Positions 41,558 to 50,172 of a DNA stretch of 64,000 nt are shown here, piece by piece. The notes beneath the pieces are model-generated. The model was given only the letters and a program-made list of their open reading frames with translations. It searched no databases and was not told the DNA's origin. Each line of letters starts with the position of its first letter. The stretch's first letter is position 1. This DNA is from CAVPWP01 sp050789285 (GTDB lineage: Bacteria; Pseudomonadota; Alphaproteobacteria; Rhodobacterales; Rhodobacteraceae): assembly GCF_050789285.1 (NCBI RefSeq), contig NZ_JBOUVX010000002.1, positions 992,001 to 1,056,000 of the forward strand, written 5' to 3'. The translations under genes were made by a program, and so were the position numbers.

Positions 41558-42583
41558 CTAGTCGAAGATCCCCGTCACCCGGCCAAGCAGCATGAACGCG
41601 CGTGCGGTGCGGGTGTCGGCCAAGGCCGCGATTTCGGCGTCGGTCGCGGTCCTTTCGAACTCCTGGAAGTTCGAATCGAAGGTGCGCAGGAAATGATGCG
41701 CCGCGTCCCGGAAGATCGTGTCCTGCCGCATCCGCGCTGCCGCCAGCGCCAGGGACGAGCGGTCGCGGATGCCGCCCAGGCCGGCGATCGGTCGTCCACG
41801 TTCGCCTTGCGCGAAGCGCCGCCACAGTTCGGGCCGGGCGCGGTCGGGCACAAGGTCGTCCATGTAGATGCCGTCCTGGCTGAGCAACGTCAGCACGTCC
41901 TGGCTGGCCTGGATCAGCCGCGCCGCCCTGCGGTCCTGCAACGCGCGGCGCAGGGCGCGAAAGCCGTCGCGATCCTCGGCCGTCTCGGGAAAGTTCAGCG
42001 CCAGGATGTAGTCGCCGACCGACAGCGGCTGTCCCTGTGGTTCGGGCGGCGCGCCAAGCGCGAGGCTGGGCTGGCTTTCGGCCGGGCCCGGCGCGATCGA
42101 TACTTGGGGTGCAAGCACACGCTCGGCCTCGGTCTGTGCCTGCCGGATCGAGGTGAAGGTCGCCAGCGCGGTCTCGGTCTTGCGTTGCGCGCGGGCGATC
42201 TCGTCCAGCTTCTTCTCGACCGAGGGCTGGATCAGCGTTCCCGAGGTCTGCGCCTGCGTGACCGATATCTTGCGCATGGCCTCGATCGCGGCGTGCAGGC
42301 GATCGGCTTCGTCGCGCATCACGCGCGCGCTGTTCGCCGCCGTCGCCGCCACCCAGATCATCGCCACCGGCATGAAGACGGCGACCACGACCATGACGAA
42401 GCGCATCGGATCGAACGCGGCGGTTTCCCTGGTGCCGAGGATCAGGAAGAACAGCCCCGACCCCAGCAGCCAGACAAGCGACAGGCCTACCGCGATGGCC
42501 TCGGCCCGCGTCACGCGAAAGCGTCCCGGCGTCTGGGTATAGATGCCAAGGTCGATAGGCGCGTCTTTGCGGTTCTCGGACAT
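41558..42583 (-). CDS. Conserved hypothetical membrane protein (341 aa)
   Basis: Two membrane helices near the N-terminus (about 31-50 and 61-84: VGLSLVWLLGSGLFFLIL and FVMVVVAVFMPVAMIWVAA) are followed by a long helical, coiled-coil-like segment (NSARVMRDEADRLHAAIEAM to about 150), a Pro/Gln linker and a soluble C-terminal domain with RALRRALQDRRAARLIQAS. I do not recognise a named family. It lies 14 bp after greA on the same strand and may be co-transcribed. Confidence 0.75.
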   Translation of the reverse strand: MSENRKDAPIDLGIYTQTPGRFRVTRAEAIAVGLSLVWLLGSGLFFLILGTRETAAFDPMRFVMVVVAVFMPVAMIWVAATAANSARVMRDEADRLHAAIEAMRKISVTQAQTSGTLIQPSVEKKLDEIARAQRKTETALATFTSIRQAQTEAERVLAPQVSIAPGPAESQPSLALGAPPEPQGQPLSVGDYILALNFPETAEDRDGFRALRRALQDRRAARLIQASQDVLTLLSQDGIYMDDLVPDRARPELWRRFAQGERGRPIAGLGGIRDRSSLALAAARMRQDTIFRDAAHHFLRTFDSNFQEFERTATDAEIAALADTRTARAFMLLGRVTGIFD

Positions 42584-42597
42584 CTGCCGTGCCGTCC

Positions 42598-43068
42598 TCA
42601 GACGTAGGTGACGCTCAGGATCTCATAGCTCTTGTCGCCGCCGGGGGTGCGCACCTCGACGCTGTCGCCCTCTTCCTTGCCGATCAGCGCGCGCGCCAGC
42701 GGCGAGCGGATGTTGAGCCGGCCCGCCTCGATGTCGGCCTCGGGCTCGCCGACGATCTGGTAGGTGCGCTCCTCGTCGGTGTCCTCGTCGACCAGGCGCA
42801 CGGTCGCGCCGAACTTGATCGGGCCGGACAGTTTCGAGGTGTCGATGACTTCGGCCAGGGCAAGGATGCCCTCGATTTCCTTGACACGGCCCTCGATGAA
42901 GCTCTGCTTCTCGCGCGCGGCGTGATACTCGGCGTTCTCGCTGAGGTCGCCGTGGGCGCGCGCTTCGGCGATGGCCTGGATCACGGCCGGCCGCTCGACG
43001 GACTTGAGTTTCTTCAATTCGTCGCTGAGCGCGGAATGCCCCGCGCGCGTCAAGGGAATCTTTTCCAT
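42598..43068 (-). CDS. greA: Transcription elongation factor GreA
   Basis: 156 residues, the standard GreA length. The start MEKIPLTRAGHSALSDELKKL and the following DLSENAEYHAAREKQSFIEGR form the coiled-coil whose acidic tip (DLSENAEY) enters the RNA polymerase channel. The C-terminal FKBP-like domain contains SPLARALIGKEEGDSVEV. GreA rescues backtracked polymerase by stimulating transcript cleavage. Confidence 0.97.
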   Translation of the reverse strand: MEKIPLTRAGHSALSDELKKLKSVERPAVIQAIAEARAHGDLSENAEYHAAREKQSFIEGRVKEIEGILALAEVIDTSKLSGPIKFGATVRLVDEDTDEERTYQIVGEPEADIEAGRLNIRSPLARALIGKEEGDSVEVRTPGGDKSYEILSVTYV

Positions 43069-43247
43069 CGGTCTACTCGGTTACTGCCGCCTGACATGCC
43101 TGCGGGCCGCCGGGACGCTGATCCGGTTCACCTGACCCAAACGCCCACCCGATTGCAAGAGGAACCTTGGTGCGCCGCGCCACCCGTCCCCCGGGCCGCC
43201 TGCCCCCTGCAAAAACCCGCCTGCGGGCCTGTAACGCCGTGTCGCGA

Positions 43248-43276
43248 TTGACCGGCACGGCCTGCGCCGATACCTA
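43248..43276 (+). promoter_or_regulatory. Putative ETF-QO promoter TTGACC-N17-TACCTA
   Basis: TTGACC (43248-43253) and TACCTA (43271-43276) are separated by exactly 17 bp, with start ATG 43318 and ribosome-binding site AAGGAAAG downstream. It is among the best sigma70-like matches in the window. Confidence 0.55.
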
Positions 43277-43317
43277 AACCGGGATCAGATGCGCGGCGTT
43301 GCAGCGAAGGAAAGACG

Positions 43318-44967
43318 ATGGCCGAAATCGAACGCGAGTCGATGGAATACGACGTGGTGGTCGTGGGGGCGGGACCGGCGGGGCTTTCCGCGGCGATCCG
43401 GCTCAAGCAGATCGACCCCGAGCTTTCCGTCGTCGTTCTCGAAAAGGGATCTGAAGTCGGCGCGCACATCCTGTCGGGCGCAGTCCTTGATCCGTCCGGC
43501 CTTGACGCGCTCATCCCCGACTGGCGTGATCGCGACGCGCCGATCACCGTGCCGGTGCGCGAGGACAACTTCTATTTCCTTGGCGAAGCCGGCCAGATCC
43601 GCATCCCGAACCTGGTGATGCCGCCGCTGATGTCGAACCACGGGAACTACATCGTCTCGATGGGCAACGTCTGCCGCTGGATGGCGACCCAGGCCGAGGC
43701 GCTGGGCGTCGAGATCTTCCCCGGCATGTCCTGCTCGCAGATCGTCTGGGGCGAGGACGGCACGGTCCGCGGCGTCGTCGCGGGCGAGTTCGGCCGCAAT
43801 CCCGACGGCACGCCTGGCGACGCCTACGAGCCCGGAATGGAGTTGCTGGGCAAGTATGTCTTCCTGTCCGAGGGGGTGCGCGGGTCGCTGTCGAAAGAGG
43901 TCATTGTCCGCCATGCCCTCGATCGCGACGCCGAGCCGCAGAAATACGGCCTTGGCATGAAGGAAATCTGGGAGATCGACCCCGAGAAACACCGCGAAGG
44001 CACGGTCACCCACACGATGGGCTGGCCTCTTGGATCGAATGCGGGTGGTGGTTCGTTCATCTATCACCTCGACAACAACCAGGTCTACGTGGGCTTCGTG
44101 GTGCACCTCAACTACGAGAACCCCCACCTGTTCCCGTACATGGAGTTCCAGCGCTTCAAGCATCATCCGATGGTGGCTAGGCTGCTCGAGGGCGGAAAGC
44201 GCATCGCCTATGGCGCGCGCGCCATCTCGGAGGGCGGCTGGCAGTCGATGCCGAAGGCGGCGTTTCCGGGCGGCGCGCTTCTGGGCTGTTCGGTGGGCCT
44301 GGTCAACGTGCCGCGCATCAAGGGAAATCACAACGCGATGCTGTCGGGCATCGCCGCGGCCGAGGCCGCCGCCCGCGCCATCGCCGCGGGCCGTTCGGGC
44401 GACACGCTTGACGACTATGACGCCGAACTGCGCGCCGGGCCTGTCGGCCGCGACCTCAAGCGCGTGCGCAACGTCAAGCCGCTCTGGTCGTCGAAGGGGC
44501 TGATGGCCTCGCTTGGCCTTGGTGGGGCCGACATGTGGGCCAACCAGGTTGGCCTGACGATCCTGGGAACGCTGAAGCATGGCAAGTCCGATGCCGCTGC
44601 CACCGGCGAGGCGCGCAAGTTCGCGCCGATCGACTATCCCAAGCCCGACGGCGTGCTGTCCTTCGACCGGCTGACCAACGTCAGCTTCTCGATGACCAAC
44701 CACGAGGAACACCAGCCCTGCCACCTGCGGCTGGCCGATCCGACCCTCCCGATCGCGGTCAATCTTCCGAAATTCGCCGAACCGGCGCAGCGGTATTGCC
44801 CGGCGGGCGTGTACGAGGTTGTCGAAGAGGCTGGCAAGGACCCGCGCTTCGTCATCAACTTCCAGAACTGCGTGCACTGCAAGACCTGCGACATCAAGGA
44901 CCCGAGCCAGAACATCACCTGGACGGTGCCGCAGGGCGGGGACGGACCCAACTATCCCAACATGTGA
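43318..44967 (+). CDS. Electron transfer flavoprotein-ubiquinone oxidoreductase
   Basis: 549 residues, the usual length. The FAD motif is VVVGAGPAGLSAAIRL, and GGSFIYHLDNNQVYVGFV lies in the ubiquinone-binding half. The C-terminal 4Fe-4S cluster has Cys494 (YCPAGVYE) and Cys518, Cys521 and Cys524 (NCVHCKTCDIKDP). It passes electrons from ETF, reduced by acyl-CoA dehydrogenases such as that at 33243, to ubiquinone. Located in the inner membrane, facing the cytoplasm. It has its own promoter and stands alone. Confidence 0.97.
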   Translation: MAEIERESMEYDVVVVGAGPAGLSAAIRLKQIDPELSVVVLEKGSEVGAHILSGAVLDPSGLDALIPDWRDRDAPITVPVREDNFYFLGEAGQIRIPNLVMPPLMSNHGNYIVSMGNVCRWMATQAEALGVEIFPGMSCSQIVWGEDGTVRGVVAGEFGRNPDGTPGDAYEPGMELLGKYVFLSEGVRGSLSKEVIVRHALDRDAEPQKYGLGMKEIWEIDPEKHREGTVTHTMGWPLGSNAGGGSFIYHLDNNQVYVGFVVHLNYENPHLFPYMEFQRFKHHPMVARLLEGGKRIAYGARAISEGGWQSMPKAAFPGGALLGCSVGLVNVPRIKGNHNAMLSGIAAAEAAARAIAAGRSGDTLDDYDAELRAGPVGRDLKRVRNVKPLWSSKGLMASLGLGGADMWANQVGLTILGTLKHGKSDAAATGEARKFAPIDYPKPDGVLSFDRLTNVSFSMTNHEEHQPCHLRLADPTLPIAVNLPKFAEPAQRYCPAGVYEVVEEAGKDPRFVINFQNCVHCKTCDIKDPSQNITWTVPQGGDGPNYPNM

Positions 44968-45007
44968 TCGGCCGGCGTCGCAGCCCGCGCCGAATTGCCG
45001 CTTGGCG

Positions 45008-45036
45008 TTGCCACCATCCCGCCCGAGAGCTAGGTT
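45008..45036 (+). promoter_or_regulatory. Putative promoter TTGCCA-N17-TAGGTT for the TPR gene
   Basis: TTGCCA (45008-45013) and TAGGTT (45031-45036) have a 17-bp spacer, followed by GGGAGG at 45057-45062 and ATG 45070. The same TAGGTT -10 occurs before the uracil-DNA glycosylase gene. Confidence 0.5.
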
Positions 45037-45069
45037 CCCTGAGAAGCGGGCGCATCGGGAGGTCACGTG

Positions 45070-46785
45070 ATGCAGGTCAGGCGGTTCGGACGGGTTGTTG
45101 CCATCGCGCTGGCCATCGCGCTGCCTCTCGACGGGGCCCGCGCCGAGGGCAACGCGGGCGCCTATCTCGCCGCGCGTCATGCGACCTTCGCCAGCGATTT
45201 CGCGGCCGCGGCCGACTACTACACCCGCGCGCTTCTGCGCGATCCCGGCAACCTTTCGCTGCTCGAGAACGCCGTGACGGCGTTTGTCGCGCTGGGCGAT
45301 TTCGAACGCGCGATCCCGATTGCCCGGCGTATGATGCAGTCGGGCGCCAATAGCCAGATCGCGAACCTTGTGCTTCTGTCCGAGGCCGCCCAGAACGGCG
45401 ACTGGGACCGGATCGTCGCCGATCTCGCTGCCGGCCAGACCGTGGGGCCGCTTTACGACGGACTGGCCCGCGCCTGGGCCTATGTCGGCCTTGGCCGCAT
45501 GGGCGAGGCGCTGGCCGCCTTCGACGAGGTGGCCGGCACCCAGGGCGTGCAGGCCTTCGGGCTTTACCACAAGGCGCTCGCGCTGGCCGCTGTCGGCGAT
45601 TTCGAAGGGGCTGACCGCATCCTGTCGGGCGATGGCGAAGGTGGGCCGCTTCGGCTGTCGCGGCGCGGTGTCATGACCCATGCCAACATCCTGGTGCAGC
45701 TTGACCGCCGCGAGGACGCCGTGGCGCTGATCGACGAGACCTGGACGGTGATCGACGCCGAGCTTCAGGCCTTCCGCGATGCGCTGGCCGCGGGCGAGGC
45801 CGCGCCTTTCGTGTCGGTGACGTCCGCGCGCGAGGGCATGGCCGAGATCGCCTTCACCATCGCAGGCGCGCTCAGCGGCGAGGCGGCGGACGGCTTCACG
45901 CTGGTCTATGCCCGCGTCGCGCAGTATCTCCGTCCCGACCATATTGACGCGCTGATGCTGACGGCCGGAACGCTTGAGAACCTTGGCCGCTTCGAGCTTG
46001 CCACCAGCGTCTACGACAAGGTGCCGGCCGGCAGCCCGGCCTATCACGTGGCCGAGCTTGGCCGCGCCGAGGCACTTGTGAATTCGGGCAACCCCGAGGC
46101 CGCGATCGAAGTCCTGCGTCAGCTTGCCCGCAGCCATTCCGACATTCCCGTGGTGCACGTGACGCTTGGCGACACCCTGCGCCGCGACGAGCGCTTCGCC
46201 GAGGCGACGGCCGCCTACGACACCGCCATCGGCCTTCTGGACACCCCGCAGGAGAACCAGTGGCCCGTGTTCTTCGCGCGCGGCATCACGCACGAACGCC
46301 AGGACCGCTGGCCCGAGGCCGAGGCGGATTTCCGCAAGGCGCTTGAACTGCGCCCCGACCAGCCGCAGGTCCTGAACTACCTCGGCTATACGATGGTCGA
46401 GTTGCAGATCAACCTCGACGAGGCGCTCGACATGATCGAACGCGCGGTCGTGGGCGAACCCGAGTCGGGCTACATCGTCGACAGCCTCGGCTGGGTGCTG
46501 TACCGCCTTGGCCGCTACGACGAAGCGCTGATCCACATGGAGCGCGCGGTCGAGCTGATGCCGATCGACCCGGTGATCAACGACCACCTCGGCGATGTCT
46601 ACTGGGCCGTGGGGCGCACGCGCGAGGCCGAGTTCCAGTGGCATCGGGCGCTGTCCTTCATCACTCCGGATGAGTCGACCGACGCCGACCCCGAGCGCAT
46701 TCGCCGCAAGCTGGAGGTGGGGCTGGACGCCGTGCTGGCCGAGGAAGGCGCCCCGCCGCTGCACATGGCGAATGACGGCGGTTGA
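45070..46785 (+). CDS. Periplasmic or envelope TPR protein
   Basis: 571 residues from ATG 45070; a GTG three bases earlier is closer to the GGGAGG than ideal. An N-terminal signal segment (RFGRVVAIALAIALPLDGARA) is followed by tetratricopeptide repeats through almost the whole length, for example AADYYTRALLRDPGNLSLLENA and AEADFRKALELRPDQPQVLNYLGYTMVE. TPR proteins act as scaffolds; no catalytic domain is seen. The last 14 bp overlap the ispE start, so it is probably co-expressed with isoprenoid synthesis. Confidence 0.85.
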   Translation: MQVRRFGRVVAIALAIALPLDGARAEGNAGAYLAARHATFASDFAAAADYYTRALLRDPGNLSLLENAVTAFVALGDFERAIPIARRMMQSGANSQIANLVLLSEAAQNGDWDRIVADLAAGQTVGPLYDGLARAWAYVGLGRMGEALAAFDEVAGTQGVQAFGLYHKALALAAVGDFEGADRILSGDGEGGPLRLSRRGVMTHANILVQLDRREDAVALIDETWTVIDAELQAFRDALAAGEAAPFVSVTSAREGMAEIAFTIAGALSGEAADGFTLVYARVAQYLRPDHIDALMLTAGTLENLGRFELATSVYDKVPAGSPAYHVAELGRAEALVNSGNPEAAIEVLRQLARSHSDIPVVHVTLGDTLRRDERFAEATAAYDTAIGLLDTPQENQWPVFFARGITHERQDRWPEAEADFRKALELRPDQPQVLNYLGYTMVELQINLDEALDMIERAVVGEPESGYIVDSLGWVLYRLGRYDEALIHMERAVELMPIDPVINDHLGDVYWAVGRTREAEFQWHRALSFITPDESTDADPERIRRKLEVGLDAVLAEEGAPPLHMANDGG

Positions 46786-47635
46786 GGTCTTTGCGCCCGC
46801 CAAGGTCAATCTGACGCTTCACGTTACCGGGCAGCGGACGGACGGCTATCATCTTCTCGACAGTCTGGTGGTCTTCGCCGATGTCGGAGACAGGGTGACG
46901 CTTGCCCTGGCTGAGCGTCCGTCCTTCAAGGTGACCGGGCCTTTCGCGGCGTCCGTCCCTCTGGGCGACGAGAACCTCGTGCTGCGCGCGGCGCGTCTTT
47001 GCGCGCCGGATCGATCGCTGGCAATCGGCCTGGAAAAAGGCCTGCCGCCGGCATCGGGCCTTGGCGGCGGGTCGGCCGATGCGGCAGCGGTCGCGCGGGG
47101 CGTCGCGGCGCTGACCGGCGGTCGCCCCGATCCTGACGCGCTTCTGGCGCTTGGGGCCGATGTGCCGATGTGCCTTGCCTCGGGCGCGGCGCGGGTGCGC
47201 GGCATCGGCGAACGGATCAAGCCTCTGGCGGGGCTTCCCGCGCTTCCGGCTGTTCTGGTGAACCCCGGTCACGCAATGCCCACGCCGCCGGTCTTCGCCG
47301 CCCTCAAGCGGAAGGACAACCCGCCCATGTCCGATCCGCTTCCCGTGTTCGCGGGGCCAGCGGGTCTGATCGGATGGCTTGCGGCGCAGCGCAACGATCT
47401 TGAGGCGCCGGCCATGGCGATCCTGCCCGAAGTGTCGCGAGTGCTGGCCGCGCTTGGCGCCTGCGAAGGGGTGCGGCTGGCGCGCATGTCAGGGTCGGGG
47501 GCCACCTGTTTCGCCCTCTTCGACGATGCCGAGGCAGCCGCGCGGGCGGCCGCCCGGCTTGGCGGATTGCATCCGGGCTGGTGGGTCAGGCCGGCGACGC
47601 TAGGCGATCAGTCGGCCCGGGCCCGTCCACGCTAG
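46772..47635 (+). CDS. ispE: 4-diphosphocytidyl-2-C-methyl-D-erythritol kinase
   Basis: 287 residues from ATG 46772. The GHMP kinase motifs are FAPAKVNLTLHVTGQRTDGYH, the phosphate loop GLPPASGLGGGSADAAA, and MSGSGATCFALF. It phosphorylates CDP-methylerythritol in the MEP pathway to isopentenyl diphosphate. It converges with the polyprenyl synthase gene, which uses the pathway's product. Confidence 0.95.
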   Translation: MTAVEVFAPAKVNLTLHVTGQRTDGYHLLDSLVVFADVGDRVTLALAERPSFKVTGPFAASVPLGDENLVLRAARLCAPDRSLAIGLEKGLPPASGLGGGSADAAAVARGVAALTGGRPDPDALLALGADVPMCLASGAARVRGIGERIKPLAGLPALPAVLVNPGHAMPTPPVFAALKRKDNPPMSDPLPVFAGPAGLIGWLAAQRNDLEAPAMAILPEVSRVLAALGACEGVRLARMSGSGATCFALFDDAEAAARAAARLGGLHPGWWVRPATLGDQSARARPR

Positions 47636-47644
47636 GCCAGCCAT

Positions 47645-47661
47645 GGGGGCCGTCTGCCCCC
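47645..47661. terminator. Hairpin between ispE and polyprenyl synthase genes
   Basis: GGGGGC (47645-47650) and GCCCCC (47656-47661) flank a CGTCT loop in a 91-bp convergent gap. The stem, loop size and following CGCGC resemble the hairpin at 17689. No clear T-tract follows, so it is likely a bidirectional terminator of moderate strength. Confidence 0.5.
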
Positions 47662-47726
47662 GCGCTTCGTCCAGCGATGTTTGCAATCCAGTGCAGATGG
47701 ATCAGGGGCGGTCGCCGTCAGGCGCG

Positions 47727-48728
47727 TCAGGCGATACGGGCGACCACGTAGTCCGCCAGATCGACAAGCATGCCCTTGACCGGGTGGTCGGGCAGGGGGG
47801 CCAGCGCATCCTTCGCGGTCTGCGCCCATCCCATCGCCTCGGCGCGGGTTTCGTCGATCGCGCCATGGCGGGACAGCAGCGCAAGGGCCTGATCGAGATC
47901 GCCTTCGCCCTGCTCGCCATTCTGGACCGTGCGGACCCAGAACGCGCGTTCGTCGGCGTCGGCCCGCGCCACCGCCTTGATGAAGGGCAGCGTGAGCTTG
48001 CGGTCGCGGAAGTCGTCGCCCACGTTCTTGCCCGTGACCGCGGCGTCGCCGGCCACGTCGAGCAGATCGTCGACCATCTGAAAGGCGACGCCCAGCGCGT
48101 CGCCATAAATCCGCAGCGCCTCGATCTCGGCCTGCGGCCGGTTGGCGATCACGCCGCCCACTTCGGTCGCGGCGGCGAACAGCGCCGCGGTCTTGCCGCG
48201 AACGACCTTCAGATAGGTCCCGGCATCGGTCGCGAGGTTCTGCGCGGTGGTAAGCTGAAGAACTTCGCCCTCCGCGATGGTCGCGGCGGCGTCGGCAAGG
48301 ATGTCGAGGACACGGATCGACCCAGTCTCGACCATGAGCTGGAACGAGCGCGCGAAAAGATAGTCGCCCACAAGAACCGAGGACTTGTTGTCCCACAGCA
48401 GGTTCGCCGTCGGACGCCCGCGCCGCTGCAACGAGCCGTCGACCACGTCGTCGTGCAAAAGCGTGGCGGTGTGGATGAATTCGACCGTCGCGGCAAGCTT
48501 GACGTGATCCTCGCCCTCGTAGCCGCACATGCGCGCGGTGGCCAGCGTCAGCATCGGCCGCAGCCGCTTGCCGCCGGCGTCCACCAGATGGGCGGTCACT
48601 TCGGGGATGCGAGGCGCGTGTTCCGAGGCCATGCGCGCGCGGATGACCCTGCCCACGGCATCCAGGTCCGCGGCCAGGTATTCGGCCATCCGCTCGTGTG
48701 GTTTCGCGATCGCGTCGTCCAGTCCCAT
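47727..48728 (-). CDS. Long-chain trans-polyprenyl diphosphate synthase
   Basis: 333 residues. The first Asp-rich motif is LLHDDVVDGSLQRRG and the second is GDDFRDRKLTLP; GGKRLRPML and the GKTAALFAAATEVGG segment complete the family set. The small residue (Ala) five positions before the first DD is usual for long-chain products such as octa- to decaprenyl diphosphate. The product likely supplies the ubiquinone side chain for UbiA (13912). Confidence 0.92.
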   Translation of the reverse strand: MGLDDAIAKPHERMAEYLAADLDAVGRVIRARMASEHAPRIPEVTAHLVDAGGKRLRPMLTLATARMCGYEGEDHVKLAATVEFIHTATLLHDDVVDGSLQRRGRPTANLLWDNKSSVLVGDYLFARSFQLMVETGSIRVLDILADAAATIAEGEVLQLTTAQNLATDAGTYLKVVRGKTAALFAAATEVGGVIANRPQAEIEALRIYGDALGVAFQMVDDLLDVAGDAAVTGKNVGDDFRDRKLTLPFIKAVARADADERAFWVRTVQNGEQGEGDLDQALALLSRHGAIDETRAEAMGWAQTAKDALAPLPDHPVKGMLVDLADYVVARIA

Positions 48729-48747
48729 TACACGCCTGTCAGAAGCC

Positions 48748-48776
48748 TCGACATCCGTGCCGGTCTGCCCTTATCT
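48748..48776 (+). promoter_or_regulatory. Putative promoter TCGACA-N17-TTATCT
   Basis: TCGACA (48748-48753) and TTATCT (48771-48776) have a 17-bp spacer, and the -10 ends 8 bp before ATG 48785 with no ribosome-binding site between. A leaderless transcript is likely. Confidence 0.5.
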
Positions 48777-48784
48777 CGACCGGC

Positions 48785-49003
48785 ATGAAAGAGCTATTGC
48801 GCACCAATGACCCTACGGTAATCGCCTTTGCCGTCGCCATTCTTGAGGGCGAAGGTATAGGATGCTTTCAGATGGACGTCCATATGAGCGTCCTCGAGGG
48901 GTCGATCGGTGTACTGCCCCGCAGGCTGATGGTGGCCGACCGCGATCTTTTCCAGGCTCGCGCCATTCTGCGTGATGTCGACCTTCTGCCAGATGACCGA
49001 TGA
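48785..49003 (+). CDS. DUF2007 domain protein (72 aa)
   Basis: The sequence MKELLRTNDPTVIAFAVAILEGEGIGCFQMD followed by RRLMVADRDLFQARAILRD is the DUF2007 (putative signal-transducing/PII-like fold) pattern. Cytoplasmic, function unknown. Its end overlaps the methyltransferase start by 11 bp. It is divergent from the polyprenyl synthase gene. Confidence 0.85.
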   Translation: MKELLRTNDPTVIAFAVAILEGEGIGCFQMDVHMSVLEGSIGVLPRRLMVADRDLFQARAILRDVDLLPDDR

Positions 49004-49739
49004 CACGGGACCGACCCGGGATGCCTTTTTGGGCGGGCGGCTCGGCATCTTCCAGCCCCGCCGGGGCTATCGTGCGGGCGCGGATGCGGTCTTTCTTGCA
49101 GCCGCCGTTCCCGCCACATCCGGCGAACGGGTGCTCGAGCTTGGCTGCGGGGTGGGCGTGGCCGCGCTTTGCCTTGCCGCGCGGGTCCCGGGTGTCATCC
49201 TCACCGGGGTCGAGCGGGACCCGGAGGCTGCCGAACTTGCCCGGCGCAACACCGAAGAGAACGCCCTTCCGCTGCGCGTGATCGAGGCCGACGTCGCACG
49301 GCTGCCCGCGGCGCTGCGGGGCGAGGTCTTCGACCATGTGATGATGAATCCGCCCTTCTTCACCGCGGGAACCCGCCCTGACCTCGCCACGCGTGCCGGC
49401 GCGCGGCACGAGGAAACGCCGCTTGACGTCTGGCTGGAGTGCGCGGTGCGCCGGTTGCGGCCCGGCGGCCTTCTGACCGTGATTCAAAGCGCCAACCGCG
49501 TCCCCGACCTTGTGCGCGGCCTCGACGGGCGGATGGGAAGCCTTCGCCTTCGCCCGCTATCGGGGCGGGCGGACCGGCCCGCCGGGCGCGTTCTGCTTGC
49601 GGCGCGCAAGGGCGGGCGCGCCCCCTTCGTCCTGCTTCCTCCCTTCGTCCTGCATGAAGGCGCGGCCCATGCCGGCGATGGCGAAAGCTACTCGGCGCCG
49701 GCCCGCGCCATCCTGCGTGACGCCGCGGCCCTTGAGTGA
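48993..49739 (+). CDS. SAM-dependent methyltransferase, TrmN6-like
   Basis: 248 residues from ATG 48993. FLGGRLGIFQPRRGYRAGADAVFLAAAV is the family's N-terminal block, VLELGCGVGVAALCLAAR is the SAM motif I, and VMMNPPFFT is the NPPF motif of N6-adenine methylases. The best-known member, TrmN6, makes m6A37 in tRNA-Val. The exact nucleic-acid target is not certain here. It is coupled to the DUF2007 gene. Confidence 0.88.
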   Translation: MTDDTGPTRDAFLGGRLGIFQPRRGYRAGADAVFLAAAVPATSGERVLELGCGVGVAALCLAARVPGVILTGVERDPEAAELARRNTEENALPLRVIEADVARLPAALRGEVFDHVMMNPPFFTAGTRPDLATRAGARHEETPLDVWLECAVRRLRPGGLLTVIQSANRVPDLVRGLDGRMGSLRLRPLSGRADRPAGRVLLAARKGGRAPFVLLPPFVLHEGAAHAGDGESYSAPARAILRDAAALE

Positions 49740-49828
49740 GGCGCGCGCCTTAAGGCTATCGTAAGACTTCGGCGGGAGGCTGCCGGTCGCAGGGGTCGTG
49801 CGCGTCCCGGATGACACGACTCGCTTTT

Positions 49829-49846
49829 TGTGATGCAGTTGTCACA
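49829..49846. promoter_or_regulatory. Inverted repeat TGTGA-N8-TCACA upstream of ydcH
   Basis: TGTGATGCAGTTGTCACA has perfect 5-bp arms (49829-49833 and 49842-49846). The arms match the CRP/FNR half-site TGTGA, but the spacer is 8 bp instead of 6. It lies 26 bp before ATG 49872, so a bound protein would sit in or near the leader. Confidence 0.3.
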
Positions 49847-49871
49847 TTGGACAAACGAGAGGAGACCACGG

Positions 49872-50039
49872 ATGAGTCTGACGTCGCATCTTCAGGAACT
49901 GCGGAAGAAGCACCAGCAACTCTCGGATCAGGTCGAGGCCGCGCAACGCAGCCCGGCCACGGATGATCTTCACATCACCCAGATGAAGAAAGAGAAACTG
50001 CGTCTCAAGGAAGAGATCACGCGCCTCGGCAGCGCTTGA
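49872..50039 (+). CDS. YdcH family protein (DUF465, 55 aa)
   Basis: Starts after GAGGAG at ATG 49872. The small helical-hairpin pattern is clear: SHLQELRKKHQQLSDQVEAAQ, then ITQMKKEKLRLKEEITRL. YdcH proteins are abundant, cytoplasmic and of unknown function. It stands alone between the methyltransferase gene and the convergent phaB. Confidence 0.9.
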   Translation: MSLTSHLQELRKKHQQLSDQVEAAQRSPATDDLHITQMKKEKLRLKEEITRLGSA

Positions 50040-50099
50040 GGCAGACCTGACGCGGATCCCCGGGAAAGCGATCTTGCCCGGGACGCGAGCCAGACAAAG

Positions 50100-50126
50100 G
50101 CCCCGGCGCGCAGAGCTCGCCGGGGC
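50100..50126. terminator. Terminator between ydcH and phaB
   Basis: GCCCCGGCG (50100-50108) pairs with CGCCGGGGC (50118-50126), a 9-bp stem with a CGCAGAGCT loop. On the minus strand it is followed by CTTTGTC, so it probably ends phaB transcripts; on the plus strand it may also end ydcH. Confidence 0.6.
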
Positions 50127-50172
50127 TGCTTGAGGGAATTGCGGCCAGAAGCGCCGCTTTCCTGCGGCGGAC

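Noticed and set aside
41289..41825. Minus-strand frame of 178 codons across the chaC upstream region
   Set aside because: It mostly overlaps the membrane protein gene at 41558 and shows no recognisable domain or ribosome-binding site.
43285..46809. 1174-codon minus-strand frame across ETF-QO and the TPR gene
   Set aside because: Both plus-strand genes have strong family features; the antisense frame is full of Arg, His and Gly and is open only because of GC3 bias.
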